A stretch of 54,423 bases of DNA from Polyangiaceae bacterium (GTDB lineage Bacteria; Myxococcota_A; Polyangia; Polyangiales; Polyangiaceae). Each line of letters opens with the position of its first letter. Within the stretch, counting starts at the first letter, position 1. Shown here one piece after another: positions 10,950 through 20,039 of the stretch. The position numbers and the translations under genes are program-made. The notes beneath the pieces were generated by a model. The model was not told the origin of the DNA. It searched no databases and saw nothing but the letters and a program-made list of their open reading frames with translations. The stretch spans positions 1 to 54,423 of the forward strand of contig JADLFU010000143.1 in NCBI GenBank assembly GCA_020849655.1, written 5' to 3'.

Positions 10950-11561
10950 TAACTTGAAGACGGTGCCGCCGCCGTCCGCCGGGCGACCGAGGAACGAGCC
11001 CTTGCCGTTGAGGCCGGCGATGTGGAACTCGGTGCGGCGGTTCTGCTCCTTGTTGGCCGGGGTGTCGTTCGGGCCGACCGGCTTCGTCTCGCCGAAGCCC
11101 ACCGCGATGAGGCGGCCGCGGTCGATGCCGTTCTTCACGAGCCAGTTGACGCACGCGAGGGCGCGCTCGCCAGAGAGCTTCAGGTTCATCGCGTCGTCGC
11201 CGTCGCTGTCGGTGTGGCCCTCGATGCGGAGCGTCGTCACCTGCGTGTTGTCGAGCAGGAACTGCTTCAGCTGCGTCAGCGTCGGCTCGGACTCGGGCTT
11301 GATGGTCGACTTGCCCGTGTCGTAGACGATGTGGCCGGGGATGTTCACGCGGCTGCCGTTGACGTCGCCCTTGAAGCCCTTCTTCTCGGCGGGGGGCGGG
11401 TCGGCGGGCGGCGGCGGCGCCGCGGTGGTCGCCGGGGGCGGCGGCGGGGGCGGCGGGGGCGTCGTACCACCACCGGCGTTCATCGAGGCCGAAGCCTGAC
11501 AGCCGGCGAGCGCGCCGACGAAGAGAGCCATCGAAACAGCCGAATGAAGGTTACGCGTCAT
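10950..11561 (-). CDS. OmpA-family (Pal-like) lipoprotein lacking its own stop codon
   Basis: Starts at ATG 11561 behind a good GAGGAGG site. Signal peptide with lipobox ALFVGALAGC, a Pro/Ala linker, then an OmpA-C peptidoglycan-binding domain from about residue 75 to 195 (IVYDTGKSTIKPESEP, LRIEGHTDSDGDDAMN, LSGERALACVNWLVKNGID, NRRTEFHI). The natural C-terminus is probably near GGGTVFKL; the next codon is TCG (10949-10947), one base change from TAG. The frame then stays open through the terminator and the cytochrome c gene, in a different frame from it, to 10101. The coordinates given end at the inferred C-terminus. It tethers the outer membrane to peptidoglycan. The 147-base upstream gap contains an AT-rich stretch (11662-11702) likely to hold its promoter. 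Confidence 0.75.
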
Positions 11562-11708
11562 GAGTAGAGTCCTCCTCAACAGGTCGGCGCCCCCGTGGTG
11601 GAGCGCCTCGGTAGTTCGTCCCTTGGACGGGTTTGGTCCCCGGAACTTCAACCCGACCGGCGTGATATTCGTTTTTTCTGGAGCCTGGAAGCGAAAAAAA
11701 ATGCTCGT

Positions 11709-13220
11709 TCAGGCGGGCGTGCGCGCGAAAGTGGACGTCAGCGAGCGGAGCCTCGCCCCGAGCGCGGCGTCGATCTGGCCGGGGAGCGCTCGGTACGACC
11801 AGTTGCCGTCCGTCGTCCCGGGGGTGTTCATCCGGGCCTCGGCGCCCTGCCCGAGCAGATCCTGGAGCGGGACGATCGCGGAGCGCGCGTGGGAGGCGTG
11901 GGCGAGGCGGACGAGATCCCACGCCGTCGGCCGAGCGCGGTCGAGGTACGCGCGCACGTAGTCGAGCTGCTCGCGGGCGGCGTCGTCGCGCGCTGCCCTG
12001 CGGTGGAGATCGGCGAGCCAGCCCTCGACGGTGTCGTTGTCGTGCGTGCCGGTGTAGACGACGGTGTCGACCCCGCACGCGTGGGGCAGCGTGTCGCGCG
12101 CGTCGACGCCGGGGTTGAACGAGAACTCGAGCACCTGCATCCCCGGAAACCCGTACCGCTGGCGGAGCGCCGTCACCTCGGGCGTGACGACGCCGAGATC
12201 CTCCGCGATCACCGGGAGCGGCCCGAGCGCGGAGATCACGGCGTCGAACAGGGCCGCGCCCGGGCTCGGCTCGTAGCGCCCGGCGCGGGCGGTCGCCGCG
12301 GCGCGCGGGATCGCCCAGGTGCGGTGGAACCCGATGAAGTGATCGACGCGGACGGCGTCGAAGCGCGCGAGGATGGAGCGGAAGCGCGCCCGCCACCACG
12401 CGAAGCCGTCACGCTCGTGCGCGGCCCAGTCGTAGAGGGCGTTGCCCCAGCGCTGGCCGTCCTCGCTGAAATAGTCGGGGGGGACGCCGGCGACGACCGT
12501 GGGCTCGCCGTCGGCGTCGAGCTGGAAGAGCTGGCGGTGCTGCCAGACGTCCGCGCTGTCGTGGCCGACGAAGATCGGCAGATCGCCGATGAGGGAGACG
12601 CCGCGCTCGCGAGCGTGGGCGCGCAGGGCCGCCCACTGCGTATCGAACAAGTACTGGTCGTACTGGTGCGCCCGGATGGAAGGCATCAGGCGCTCGCGCG
12701 CGGCCGAGAGGGCGCGCGGCTCGCGATCGCGGAGCGGCGTGGGGAAGGCCGTCCACGCCGCGCCGCCGTGCTCCTGCTTCAGCGCCGCGTAGAGGGCGTA
12801 GTCCTCCAGCCACGCGGCCTCTCGCGCACAGTACGCGAGGAAGGGCTCGAGCCCGTCGGCGCCGCGCGCCTGCTCGAAGCTGCGCCTCCGCACCTCGGAC
12901 CGAAACGCGGCGGTCGCGGCGAAGTCGACGCGATCGACGGGCAGCCGGGGCGCCGGCGTCGACGGGAGGCCCGGCAGGTCGGCGAGCGCGACGAGGCCGG
13001 GATCCCCCGCGAACGCCGACGACGACTGGTACGGAGAGTGCCCTCCAGCCGGCGGGACCACGGGCAGCATCTGCCAGTAGCTCTGGCCCGCGTCGGCGAG
13101 CCAGTCGATGAACGCGTGGGCCTCGGACCCGAGATCGCCCGAGCCGTGCGGGCCGGGCAGCGACGTCGGGTGGAGCAGCACGCCGGCGCGGCGAGCCTCG
13201 AAGGGTCGCATGCTGGTCAC
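11709..13220 (-). CDS. malQ: 4-alpha-glucanotransferase (amylomaltase)
   Basis: 503-residue GH77 enzyme that transfers glucan chains between maltodextrins or glycogen intermediates. The N-terminus GVLLHPTSLPGPHGSGDLG, the substrate loop LPVVPPAGGHSPYQSSSAFAGDP, the nucleophile Asp in VRVDHFIGF, the acid Glu in VIAEDLGVV and the third carboxylate in YTGTHDNDT are all present. The GTG start at 13220 overlaps the stop of fhs (GTGA) and ATG 13211 is an equally good alternative. It is the last gene of a minus-strand run beginning with pstS; coupling to one-carbon metabolism is probably positional only. Confidence 0.95.
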   Translation of the reverse strand: MTSMRPFEARRAGVLLHPTSLPGPHGSGDLGSEAHAFIDWLADAGQSYWQMLPVVPPAGGHSPYQSSSAFAGDPGLVALADLPGLPSTPAPRLPVDRVDFAATAAFRSEVRRRSFEQARGADGLEPFLAYCAREAAWLEDYALYAALKQEHGGAAWTAFPTPLRDREPRALSAARERLMPSIRAHQYDQYLFDTQWAALRAHARERGVSLIGDLPIFVGHDSADVWQHRQLFQLDADGEPTVVAGVPPDYFSEDGQRWGNALYDWAAHERDGFAWWRARFRSILARFDAVRVDHFIGFHRTWAIPRAAATARAGRYEPSPGAALFDAVISALGPLPVIAEDLGVVTPEVTALRQRYGFPGMQVLEFSFNPGVDARDTLPHACGVDTVVYTGTHDNDTVEGWLADLHRRAARDDAAREQLDYVRAYLDRARPTAWDLVRLAHASHARSAIVPLQDLLGQGAEARMNTPGTTDGNWSYRALPGQIDAALGARLRSLTSTFARTPA

Positions 13221-14896
13221 TCGTTCTGCATGAGCCCGACGATGCGACCGTCGGGGAGGAGCTTGACGCGCGACGCGGCGGGCTCGCGCGGCAGGCCTGG
13301 CATCGTCATGATCTCGCCGGTGAGCGCCACCGCGAAGCCCGCGCCGGCGGAGAGCCGCACCTCGCGCACGGTGAGCGTGAAGCCGCGAGGCCGCCCGGGG
13401 CGCGACGGATCGTCCGAGAGAGAGAGGTGCGTCTTCGCCATGCAGATGGGCACGCCCGAGAACCCGAGCGCCTCGATGCGGGCGATGTCCGCGCGCGCGG
13501 TGCCGGCGAACGCGACGTCATCGGCGCCGTAGACGGCGCGCGCGATCGCCCTGATCTTGTCGGGGATCGCCGCCTCGAGCGCGTAGATGAACCTCGGGGC
13601 GGGCGGCGCTCCGTCGGTCGCGTCGACGACGCGCCTGACCGTGTCGGCGAGCTCGAGGCCGCCCTCCCCTCCCCGCGCGAACACGTCGGCGAGCGCGAGC
13701 GTCGCGCCCATGCGCGAGACGTGCTCCGACACGAGCGAGAGCTCGTCGTCGCGGTCGTCCGGGAAGCGGTTGATCGCGACGACGACCGGCAGGCCGAACG
13801 CCGCGGCGGTCTCGAGGTGCTTCGACAGGTGCTCGACGCCGCCGAGCAGCGCCTCCGCGTTCGGCTGCGAGGCCAGCTTCACGGGCGCGCCGCCGTGCAT
13901 CTTCAGCGCGCGCAACGTCGCCACCAGCACGAGCGCCCGCGGGAACACGCCCGCCACGCGGCACTTGATGTCGAGGAATTTCTCCCCGCCGAGGTCGAGC
14001 CCGAACCCCGCCTCGGTCACGGTGTAGTCGGCGAGGTGCAGCCCGAGGCGCGTCGCGAGCACGGAGTTGCAGCCGTGGGCGATGTTCCCGAACGGGCCGG
14101 CGTGCACGATCGCGGGCCCGCCCTCGGCCGTCTGCACCAGGTTGGGGAGCAGCGCGTCGCGCAGGAGCGCCGTCATCGCGCCCGCGGCGCCGAGCTCGCG
14201 CGCGAACACGGGCTCCTTCTTGGTCGTCTCGCCGACGAGGATGGCGCCTAGGCGCGCCTCGAGGTCGGCGTGGCTCGCGGAGAGCGCGACGATCGCCATG
14301 ACCTCACTCGCCGCGGTGATGTCGAAGCGCGCCTCGCGCGGCACGCCGCCGTTGACGCCGCCGAGCCCGACGACGACGTCGCGCAGGCTGCGATCGTTCA
14401 TGTCGAGCGCGCGGCCCCAGCGGATACGCCGCGGATCGAGCGGGCCCTTGTCGCCGACCTCGAGCCGAAAGTGCAGCGCGTTGTCCACGATCGCCGAGAG
14501 CAGGTTGTGCGCGCTCGTGATCGCGTGGATGTCGCCGGTGAAATGCAGGTTGATGTCGTCCGCGGGGACGAGCGTCGCCTTGCCGCCGCCGGTGCCGCCG
14601 CCCTTCACGCCGAACACCGGGCCGAGCGACGGCTCGCGCAGGCACAGGGCGACCTTCGCGCCGCGTCGGCGCATCGCCATCGCGAGGCCGACCGCGGTCG
14701 TCGTCTTGCCCTCGCCCGCAGGCGTGGGGTTGATCGCGGAGACCAGGATGAGGCGCCCCGCGCCACGCGCCGGGCCGTCGAACGCGGAGAGCTCGATCTT
14801 CGCCTTGTCACGGCCCCACACGGCGAAATCGGCGGCGGACAGGCCGAGCTCGCGGGCGACGTCTTCGATCGGCTGCTTCTCGAGTGCGAGGGTCAC
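13217..14896 (-). CDS. fhs: Formate-tetrahydrofolate ligase
   Basis: 559 residues, full family length. It activates formate with ATP onto tetrahydrofolate, feeding 10-formyl-THF into purine and one-carbon metabolism. The P-loop region NPTPAGEGKTTTAVGLAMAM, the CLREPSLGPVFGVKGGG segment, the FTGDIHAI motif and the VVVAINRFPDD segment are diagnostic. ATG 14896 is the first start in the frame. It lies 49 bases after phoU on the same strand and overlaps malQ by four bases, so it may be read from the pst promoter as well as its own. Confidence 0.96.
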   Translation of the reverse strand: MTLALEKQPIEDVARELGLSAADFAVWGRDKAKIELSAFDGPARGAGRLILVSAINPTPAGEGKTTTAVGLAMAMRRRGAKVALCLREPSLGPVFGVKGGGTGGGKATLVPADDINLHFTGDIHAITSAHNLLSAIVDNALHFRLEVGDKGPLDPRRIRWGRALDMNDRSLRDVVVGLGGVNGGVPREARFDITAASEVMAIVALSASHADLEARLGAILVGETTKKEPVFARELGAAGAMTALLRDALLPNLVQTAEGGPAIVHAGPFGNIAHGCNSVLATRLGLHLADYTVTEAGFGLDLGGEKFLDIKCRVAGVFPRALVLVATLRALKMHGGAPVKLASQPNAEALLGGVEHLSKHLETAAAFGLPVVVAINRFPDDRDDELSLVSEHVSRMGATLALADVFARGGEGGLELADTVRRVVDATDGAPPAPRFIYALEAAIPDKIRAIARAVYGADDVAFAGTARADIARIEALGFSGVPICMAKTHLSLSDDPSRPGRPRGFTLTVREVRLSAGAGFAVALTGEIMTMPGLPREPAASRVKLLPDGRIVGLMQNE

Positions 14897-14945
14897 CTGC
14901 GCATTGGCGCGAGGTGAGGCGCCGACGTCAAGCGATCTCCGCGCG

Positions 14946-15646
14946 TCAGCGCGGCCGCGGCGGGTCGTGGCGACGGGCGTGGCGGATATCCTCCCCGTCG
15001 ACCATGAACACCACCATCTCGGCGACGTTCGTCGCGCGGTCGCCGATGCGCTCGAGGTACCTCGCCACCGACTGGATGCGGGTGGCGCGGTAGATGTTGC
15101 CCGGATCCTCCATCATGTACGTCAGCAGCTCGCGGGACGTCTGATCGTACTGCGCGTCGAGCGCGTCGTCGCGCAGGAGCACACGCCGGGCGCGCGCGGC
15201 GTCTCGCTCGACGAAGGCGTCGAGCGCCTCGCGCACCATCTCGTGCGCGACGTCGGCCATGCTCACGAGGTCGCCGTAGGGTCGGAGCGGCGCCTCTTCG
15301 TTCAGCTCCATCGCGCGCTCGCAGATGTTGACGCCGAGGTCGGCCATGCGCTCGAGATCGGTGACGATCTTCAGCGACGTCGCGATGAACCGAAGGTCGG
15401 ACGCGACGGGCTGGCGCCGCGCGAGCACCCGCAGGCACAGCTCGTCGACGAGAGCTCCAGCTCGTCGATCTCGCGGTCTGACTCCAGCGTCGCGTGCGAG
15501 AGATCGCTGTCTCGCTCGACCAGCGCGCGCATGCTCGCCGAGATGAGCCCCTCGACATGCGCGCCCATCAGCAGGACGTGGTCGCGTACCTCGGCGAGCT
15601 CGCTCTCGAAGGCGTGGTCGGTGTGCCCCATCGCGGGCGCGCTCAC
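14946..15646 (-). pseudogene. phoU: phoU, phosphate-signalling protein, split by a frameshift
   Basis: PhoU couples PstB to the PhoR/PhoB sensor pathway and dampens phosphate uptake. The first frame starts at GTG 15646 (overlapping the pstB stop as GTGA) and encodes the first PhoU helical repeat up to DREIDELEL near 15450. The family then continues in another frame with VDELCLRVLARRQPVASDLRFIATSLKIVTDLERMADL, and the second repeat runs to 14946 (ARYLERIGDRATNVAEMVVFMVDGEDIRH). Comparison with the usual LEVEIDEL pattern indicates one missing base near 15449. The rest of both halves is well conserved, so either the lesion is recent or it is a sequencing error. Confidence 0.9.
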
Positions 15647-16428
15647 CCGAACCTCCCGCTGATGTAGTCCTCGGTGCGCTGGTGCCGCGGCTTCGTGAAC
15701 AGGCGATCCGTCAGGTCGTGCTCGACGAGCTCGCCTTGGTAGAGGAACGCGGTCGTGTCCGAGACACGCGCCGCCTGCTGCATGTTATGGGTCACGATCG
15801 CGATCGTGTACCGCTCCGAGAGCTCGTGGATCAGCTCCTCGATCTTCGCGGTCGCGATGGGGTCGAGCGCGGAGCACGGCTCGTCCATCAGGATGACGTC
15901 CGGCGCGAGCGCGAGGCATCGCGCGACGCACAGGCGCTGCTGCTGGCCGCCCGACAGGCTGACCCCGGACCTGTCGAGCGTGTCCTTCACCTCGTCCCAG
16001 AGCGCGGCCTGGCGCAGGCAGGTCTCGACGAGCTCCGCGGGCCGATCGGGCCGCTGCCCGACGAGCCGCAAGCCCGCGAGGACGTTGTCGCGGATCGACA
16101 TCGTGGGGAACGGATTCGGCTTCTGGAACACCATGCCGACGCGGCGCCGCAGCATCACCGGGTTGACGCCCGGCGCGTAGACATCCTTGCCGTCGAGGGT
16201 GACCTCCCCGTCGACGCGCGCGCCGGGGATGACCTCGTGCATGCGGTTGAGGCAGCGCACGAAGGTGGATTTTCCGCAGCCGGACGGGCCGATGATGGCG
16301 GTGACCTCGCGCTCGTGGAGGTCGAGCGAGATGCCCTTCACCGCCAGCGAGTCGCCGAACCAGGCGCGCACGCCAGCGGCGGCCATCTTCACCGGCCGCG
16401 CCCCCCGGCCCTCTCGCGCCGCGGTCAC
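15643..16428 (-). CDS. pstB: Phosphate ABC transporter ATP-binding protein
   Basis: 261 residues. Walker [31 protein letters not shown] is the PstB-specific form, followed by [14 protein letters not shown], the signature [16 protein letters not shown] and Walker [14 protein letters not shown], and the C-terminal [30 protein letters not shown]. The start GTG 16428 overlaps the pstA stop and gives a normal N-terminal length; ATG 16386 would be 14 residues shorter. It energises phosphate import with PstC and PstA and contacts PhoU. Confidence 0.96.
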   Translation of the reverse strand: MTAAREGRGARPVKMAAAGVRAWFGDSLAVKGISLDLHEREVTAIIGPSGCGKSTFVRCLNRMHEVIPGARVDGEVTLDGKDVYAPGVNPVMLRRRVGMVFQKPNPFPTMSIRDNVLAGLRLVGQRPDRPAELVETCLRQAALWDEVKDTLDRSGVSLSGGQQQRLCVARCLALAPDVILMDEPCSALDPIATAKIEELIHELSERYTIAIVTHNMQQAARVSDTTAFLYQGELVEHDLTDRLFTKPRHQRTEDYISGRFG

Positions 16429-17336
16429 GCGCGTCTCCCCAGCCGGACGCGGAGCCAGATGCAGAGACCGTTGAGCGCGCCCGTCAGCGCGAGGAGCACG
16501 ACGACGCCCGCCGCAGCGTTCGCGCGGAACTCGGCCTGCGGGCGCGAGACCCAGTTGAAGATCTGGATGGGGATCGCGGTGAAGGCGCTGCCGAGCGAGT
16601 CGGGCAGCACCGCGACGTAGGTCAGCGCGCCGATCGTCACGAGCGGCGCGGTCTCCCCTACTGCGCGCGCCAGCGAGAGAATCACGCCGGTGAGGATCCC
16701 GGGCAGGCACGAAGGCAGGATGACGCAGCGAAGGGTCGTCCAGCGGTCCGCGCCGAGCGCGTAGCACGCCTCGCGCAGCGAGCTGGGCACCGTGCGGAGC
16801 GCCTCTCGGGAGGTCATGATCACCATCGGCAGCACCAGCAGCGCGAGCGTCGCCGCTCCCGAGATCAGGCTGCGCCCGAGCCCGAGCGCGCGGACGAACA
16901 CCTCCAGACCGAGCAGGCCGTACAGGATCGAGGGCACGCCCGCGAGGTTCGAGATATTGACCTCGATGAGAGACGTCAGGCGATTCGGGCGAGCGTACTC
17001 CTCGAGGTAGATGGCGGCGCCCACGCCCAGCGGTACGGCGAGCCCGGCGGTGAGCGTCAGCAGGGCCGCGCTGCCCGCGAGCGCGGGGAGGATGCCGGCG
17101 GAGGTGGCGTGCCGCGACGGATACCCCGTGAGGAACTCCCATCCGAGCCGCGGCGCCGACACGTGGAGCGCCGACGCCAGCAGGAGGCCGAGCACCGCGA
17201 GCGGTACGATCAGCGCGAGCACGCACAGGGCGAGGAAGAGCGCGTGACGCGCCGGCCGGACGCCCTCGAGCTCGCCCGCGCGCGGGATCCCCGAGGCGCG
17301 GGGAGGCGCGGTCACGGGCAAGGACTCCTGGCTCAT
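16425..17336 (-). CDS. pstA: Phosphate ABC transporter permease PstA
   Basis: 303 residues with six predicted membrane segments. The typical motif region ([73 protein letters not shown]) identifies PstA. The start ATG 17336 overlaps the pstC stop (ATGA). An open frame extends upstream to 18059 but there it is a shadow of pstC. It forms the membrane channel with PstC. Confidence 0.96.
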   Translation of the reverse strand: MSQESLPVTAPPRASGIPRAGELEGVRPARHALFLALCVLALIVPLAVLGLLLASALHVSAPRLGWEFLTGYPSRHATSAGILPALAGSAALLTLTAGLAVPLGVGAAIYLEEYARPNRLTSLIEVNISNLAGVPSILYGLLGLEVFVRALGLGRSLISGAATLALLVLPMVIMTSREALRTVPSSLREACYALGADRWTTLRCVILPSCLPGILTGVILSLARAVGETAPLVTIGALTYVAVLPDSLGSAFTAIPIQIFNWVSRPQAEFRANAAAGVVVLLALTGALNGLCIWLRVRLGRRA

Positions 17337-18244
17337 CGTCGCGCCGCTCCGGTGACGACGCCGCGAACTCTCTGCGAGATCACGTTCAGCGCGAGCGTGA
17401 GCAGGAACAGCGACAAGCCGACGGCGAAGATGGTCTGGTATTCGAGCGTCCCGCTCGGGGTGTCGCCGAGGCTCACCTGCACGATGTAGGCGGTCATCGT
17501 CTCGATGGGGACGCGCGGGTCGAGCGTCAGCCGGGGCTGCTGCCCCGCCGCGACGGCGACGATCATCGTCTCGCCGACCGCGCGTGAGACGGCGAGGATC
17601 ACGGCCGCGGTGATGCCCGAGAACGCGGACGGCACGACGACCTTCACGATGGTCGTGACGCGGCTGCCCCCGAGCGCGAGGGCCGCCTCCCGCAGCGTCG
17701 GGGGGACGGAGGAGAGCGCGTCTTCGCTGATCGACGCGATGATCGGGAAGATCATGATGCCCATCACGATGCCGGCGCCGAGCGCGTTGAAGCCAGAGAG
17801 CCCCGGGACCACGCGCTGCAGCAGCGGGGTGACGACGGTGAGGGCGAAGGTGCCGTAGACGACCGTCGGCACGCCGGCCAGCACCTCGACGACGGGCTTC
17901 AGCACGCGGCGCGCGCGCGGCGACGCAAACTCGGCGAGGCAGATCGCGGCCAGAACGCCCAGCGGGAGCCCGACCGCGACCGCGATGGCCGTCGTCAGCA
18001 GCGTGCCTGACAGAAGCGGCCAGATGCCGAAGTGCTTGTCGGCGAACAGCGGCGTCCACTGGGTGTCACCGAGGAAGGCCGCGAGCGGGACCGCGCGGAA
18101 GAACGAGAGCGACTGCTTCAGCAGCACGACGACGATCCCCACGGTCGTGAGCACCGAGACGAGCGCCGTTGCGAGCAGCAGCCCGGAGGCGACCCGCTCG
18201 GACAGCGGACGCTTGGCGAACAGATCCGCGTGGCCGCCGCTCAC
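17333..18244 (-). CDS. pstC: Phosphate ABC transporter permease PstC
   Basis: 303 residues, six membrane segments. Recognisable PstC elements are the [19 protein letters not shown] helix, [31 protein letters not shown] and [19 protein letters not shown]. The GTG start at 18244 overlaps the pstS stop (GTGA). It works with PstA as the transmembrane pathway for phosphate delivered by PstS. Confidence 0.96.
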   Translation of the reverse strand: MSGGHADLFAKRPLSERVASGLLLATALVSVLTTVGIVVVLLKQSLSFFRAVPLAAFLGDTQWTPLFADKHFGIWPLLSGTLLTTAIAVAVGLPLGVLAAICLAEFASPRARRVLKPVVEVLAGVPTVVYGTFALTVVTPLLQRVVPGLSGFNALGAGIVMGIMIFPIIASISEDALSSVPPTLREAALALGGSRVTTIVKVVVPSAFSGITAAVILAVSRAVGETMIVAVAAGQQPRLTLDPRVPIETMTAYIVQVSLGDTPSGTLEYQTIFAVGLSLFLLTLALNVISQRVRGVVTGAARR

Positions 18245-19254
18245 CTGCCCGCCCCTTGCTGACGCTCGAGCATCGCCTCGATCGACACGCCGACCTGCGA
18301 GCCCTTGCCCTGGAACAGCGAGCCTGTCACCCGGCGGTCGACGCGCGCCGCGAGCAGCGGGTACGCACGCTCCGGGAGCGGGATGTAGCCGACCTCGGCG
18401 ATGAGCTTCTTCTGCCCCTCGCGCAGGTAGAACTGCACGAACTCGGCGACGTCCGCGCGCTCCAGCGAGCGCTTCGACACGTAGATGAAGATGGGCCTAG
18501 ACAGCGGCTGGTACGTGCCGTCGCGCACCGTCGTCGCGGACGGCGAGATCGGCCCCGCGCCGTTGTCAGCCTTGTCGTCGTCGATCGGGACGACCTTCAG
18601 CTTGTCCCGGTTGTGCTCGTAGTACGCGAGCCCGAAGAACCCGAGCGCGAGCTCGTCGCCGGCGACGCCTGACACGAGCACGTTGTCGTCCTCGCTCGAC
18701 GTGAAGTCGCCCCGGCTCGCGCGCTCCTCGTGAATGATCGCCTCGGTGAAGTAGTCGTACGTACCCGAGTCGACACCCGCGCCGAACAGGCGCAGTTCCT
18801 TCTCGGGCCAGCCCTTGCGGACGTCGCTCCACCGCTTGACCCTGCCCTGCGCGGCGGGCTCCCACATGGTCTTCAGCTCGGACGTCGTCAGCCGGTCGAC
18901 CCAGGCGTTCTTCGGGTGCACGACCACGGCGATCCCGTCGAACGCGAGGGGCAACTCGACGTACTCGACGCCGTTCTTCGCGCAGAGGTCGACCTCGGTC
19001 TTCTTGATCGGCCGCGACGCATCGGAGATGTCTGTCTCCCGCGCGCAGAACCGCTTGAACCCGCCGCCGGTGCCCGAGATCCCGACGGTGACCTGGGTCG
19101 GGTGGACCTTCTTCCACTCCTCGGCGACGGCCTCGCTGATCGGGTACACGGTGCTGGATCCGTCTGCCTTGATCGGCGGCGGCCTCGGCGCGGACCTCGA
19201 GCAAGCAGCGGTGAGAGCGGCGGCGGCAAAGAGGTACGAGGCGGCGTGGCGCAT
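18241..19254 (-). CDS. pstS: Phosphate-binding lipoprotein PstS
   Basis: 337 residues from ATG 19254. A signal peptide ends in a lipobox (AALTAAC), then comes the periplasmic binding fold with phosphate-contact loops [35 protein letters not shown] and [10 protein letters not shown]. An in-frame ATG at 19296 is rejected because it lies inside the Pho box. It belongs to the PstS subfamily common in marine and soil bacteria, in which a Gly-rich GTGGGFKRF loop is conserved. First gene of the pst operon. Confidence 0.95.
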   Translation of the reverse strand: MRHAASYLFAAAALTAACSRSAPRPPPIKADGSSTVYPISEAVAEEWKKVHPTQVTVGISGTGGGFKRFCARETDISDASRPIKKTEVDLCAKNGVEYVELPLAFDGIAVVVHPKNAWVDRLTTSELKTMWEPAAQGRVKRWSDVRKGWPEKELRLFGAGVDSGTYDYFTEAIIHEERASRGDFTSSEDDNVLVSGVAGDELALGFFGLAYYEHNRDKLKVVPIDDDKADNGAGPISPSATTVRDGTYQPLSRPIFIYVSKRSLERADVAEFVQFYLREGQKKLIAEVGYIPLPERAYPLLAARVDRRVTGSLFQGKGSQVGVSIEAMLERQQGAGR

Positions 19255-19571
19255 GGGACCTGGCTCGAGAGGGCTTGTCCCCGCGCGGTGTGACATCGGC
19301 GTGACAACTCAGCCTCAACTCCGCGCGCGCAGCCGATGGGCACCCTCTCGGTGCGCGCGCCAGAGCCAGGGGCCTCACATGGGTTCTGCAGGCCGCGCTC
19401 GACGGGATCGTGGGTTCTCGATCATCGTCCGCCACGAGCACGATCTCGCGTGGGGTGGTCACTCCCGCGGGCACCTGACGGATCGTCACGCCTCGGCAGA
19501 GCGCCGAAGACGTCGCGCAGAGGGCAGCCTCCTCCCCACCTCGTCGAGCTGTCGCATCGTGGCGACTGGGT
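19255..19571. other. 317-base intergenic region upstream of pstS
   Basis: Contains the Pho box next to pstS (19290-19307). The rest, toward the end of the chromo-barrel lipoprotein gene at 19572, shows no convincing gene; an open frame starting near 19489 (minus) is a shadow that overlaps pstS in another frame. No terminator with a T-tract was seen for the upstream gene. Confidence 0.5.
19290..19307 (-). promoter_or_regulatory. Pho box (PhoB-binding site) of the pst operon
   Basis: On the minus strand TTGTCAC-GCCG-ATGTCAC gives two TGTCAC direct repeats 11 bases apart, matching the PhoB consensus CTGTCAT-N4-CTGTCAT in sequence and period. It lies 36 bases upstream of the pstS start codon at 19254, about where the -35 region should be. 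Position and spacing make this a confident call. Confidence 0.8.
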
Positions 19572-20039
19572 TCACTTCCGCAGGATGCGGGTGCCGTCGA
19601 CGTTCTCCTCCCAGTTGGCGTCGTAGCCCTCGTAGTGCACGCGGTACCGCTCGCTGCCGAGCACGAGCATGATGACCGCCGGGTAGTAGGCGCCCTTCCA
19701 GTCGACCTTCACGCGGTCGCCGACCTTGAAGGTGCTCTGGCTCTGCTTGTTCCCGGCGGCCATGCGCGCGCGCACCTTGGCGGGGGGCGGCGGCACCTGG
19801 ATGCGGTCGGTGTCGTGGATCTTCCGGCGGATGCGCAGCAACGGGACGCTCTCGTCCCACATCTGCTCGTAGCCCTCGAAGTGCACCTTGTAGCGAGCGG
19901 GCCCCTCGACGGCGACGACCGCCGCCGGGTAGTCGGCGCCGTCCCAGTCGACGAGGACGCGGTCGCCCACGCGGTAGCTCTTCGAGCACCCGGCGAGCGC
20001 GATCGCCGCGACGAGCACGAGCGGCCTCGCCGCCTTCAC
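19572..20039 (-). CDS. Lipoprotein with two chromo-barrel/Tudor-knot-like repeats
   Basis: 155 residues from GTG 20039, which overlaps the stop of the patatin-like gene (GTGA). A lipoprotein signal (LVLVAAIALAGC) is followed by two copies of a 45-residue module: YRVGDRVLVDWDGADYPAAV... YKVHFEGYEQMWDESV (about 22-65), and FKVGDRVKVDWKGAYYPAVI... YRVHYEGYDANWEENV (about 105-148). This pattern (GDxVxVxWxGxxYPA, YxVHYEGYxxxWdE) is that of chromo-barrel/Tudor-knot domains, better known from eukaryotic chromatin proteins. Here it is extracytoplasmic and lipid-anchored, so peptide or polymer binding is more plausible than histone reading. Function unknown. Confidence 0.85.
   Translation of the reverse strand: MKAARPLVLVAAIALAGCSKSYRVGDRVLVDWDGADYPAAVVAVEGPARYKVHFEGYEQMWDESVPLLRIRRKIHDTDRIQVPPPPAKVRARMAAGNKQSQSTFKVGDRVKVDWKGAYYPAVIMLVLGSERYRVHYEGYDANWEENVDGTRILRK

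Noticed and set aside
10101-11561. One 487-codon fusion protein of OmpA domain plus downstream sequence
   Set aside because: The middle part is an Arg/Pro-rich shadow of the cytochrome c gene in another frame and contains an intrinsic terminator; only the two ends look like proteins.
19255-19489. A receiver-like N-terminus (IVLVADDDREPT) in a minus-strand frame upstream of pstS
   Set aside because: The similarity ends after about 12 residues and the frame then overlaps pstS out of frame; composition is that of a shadow.
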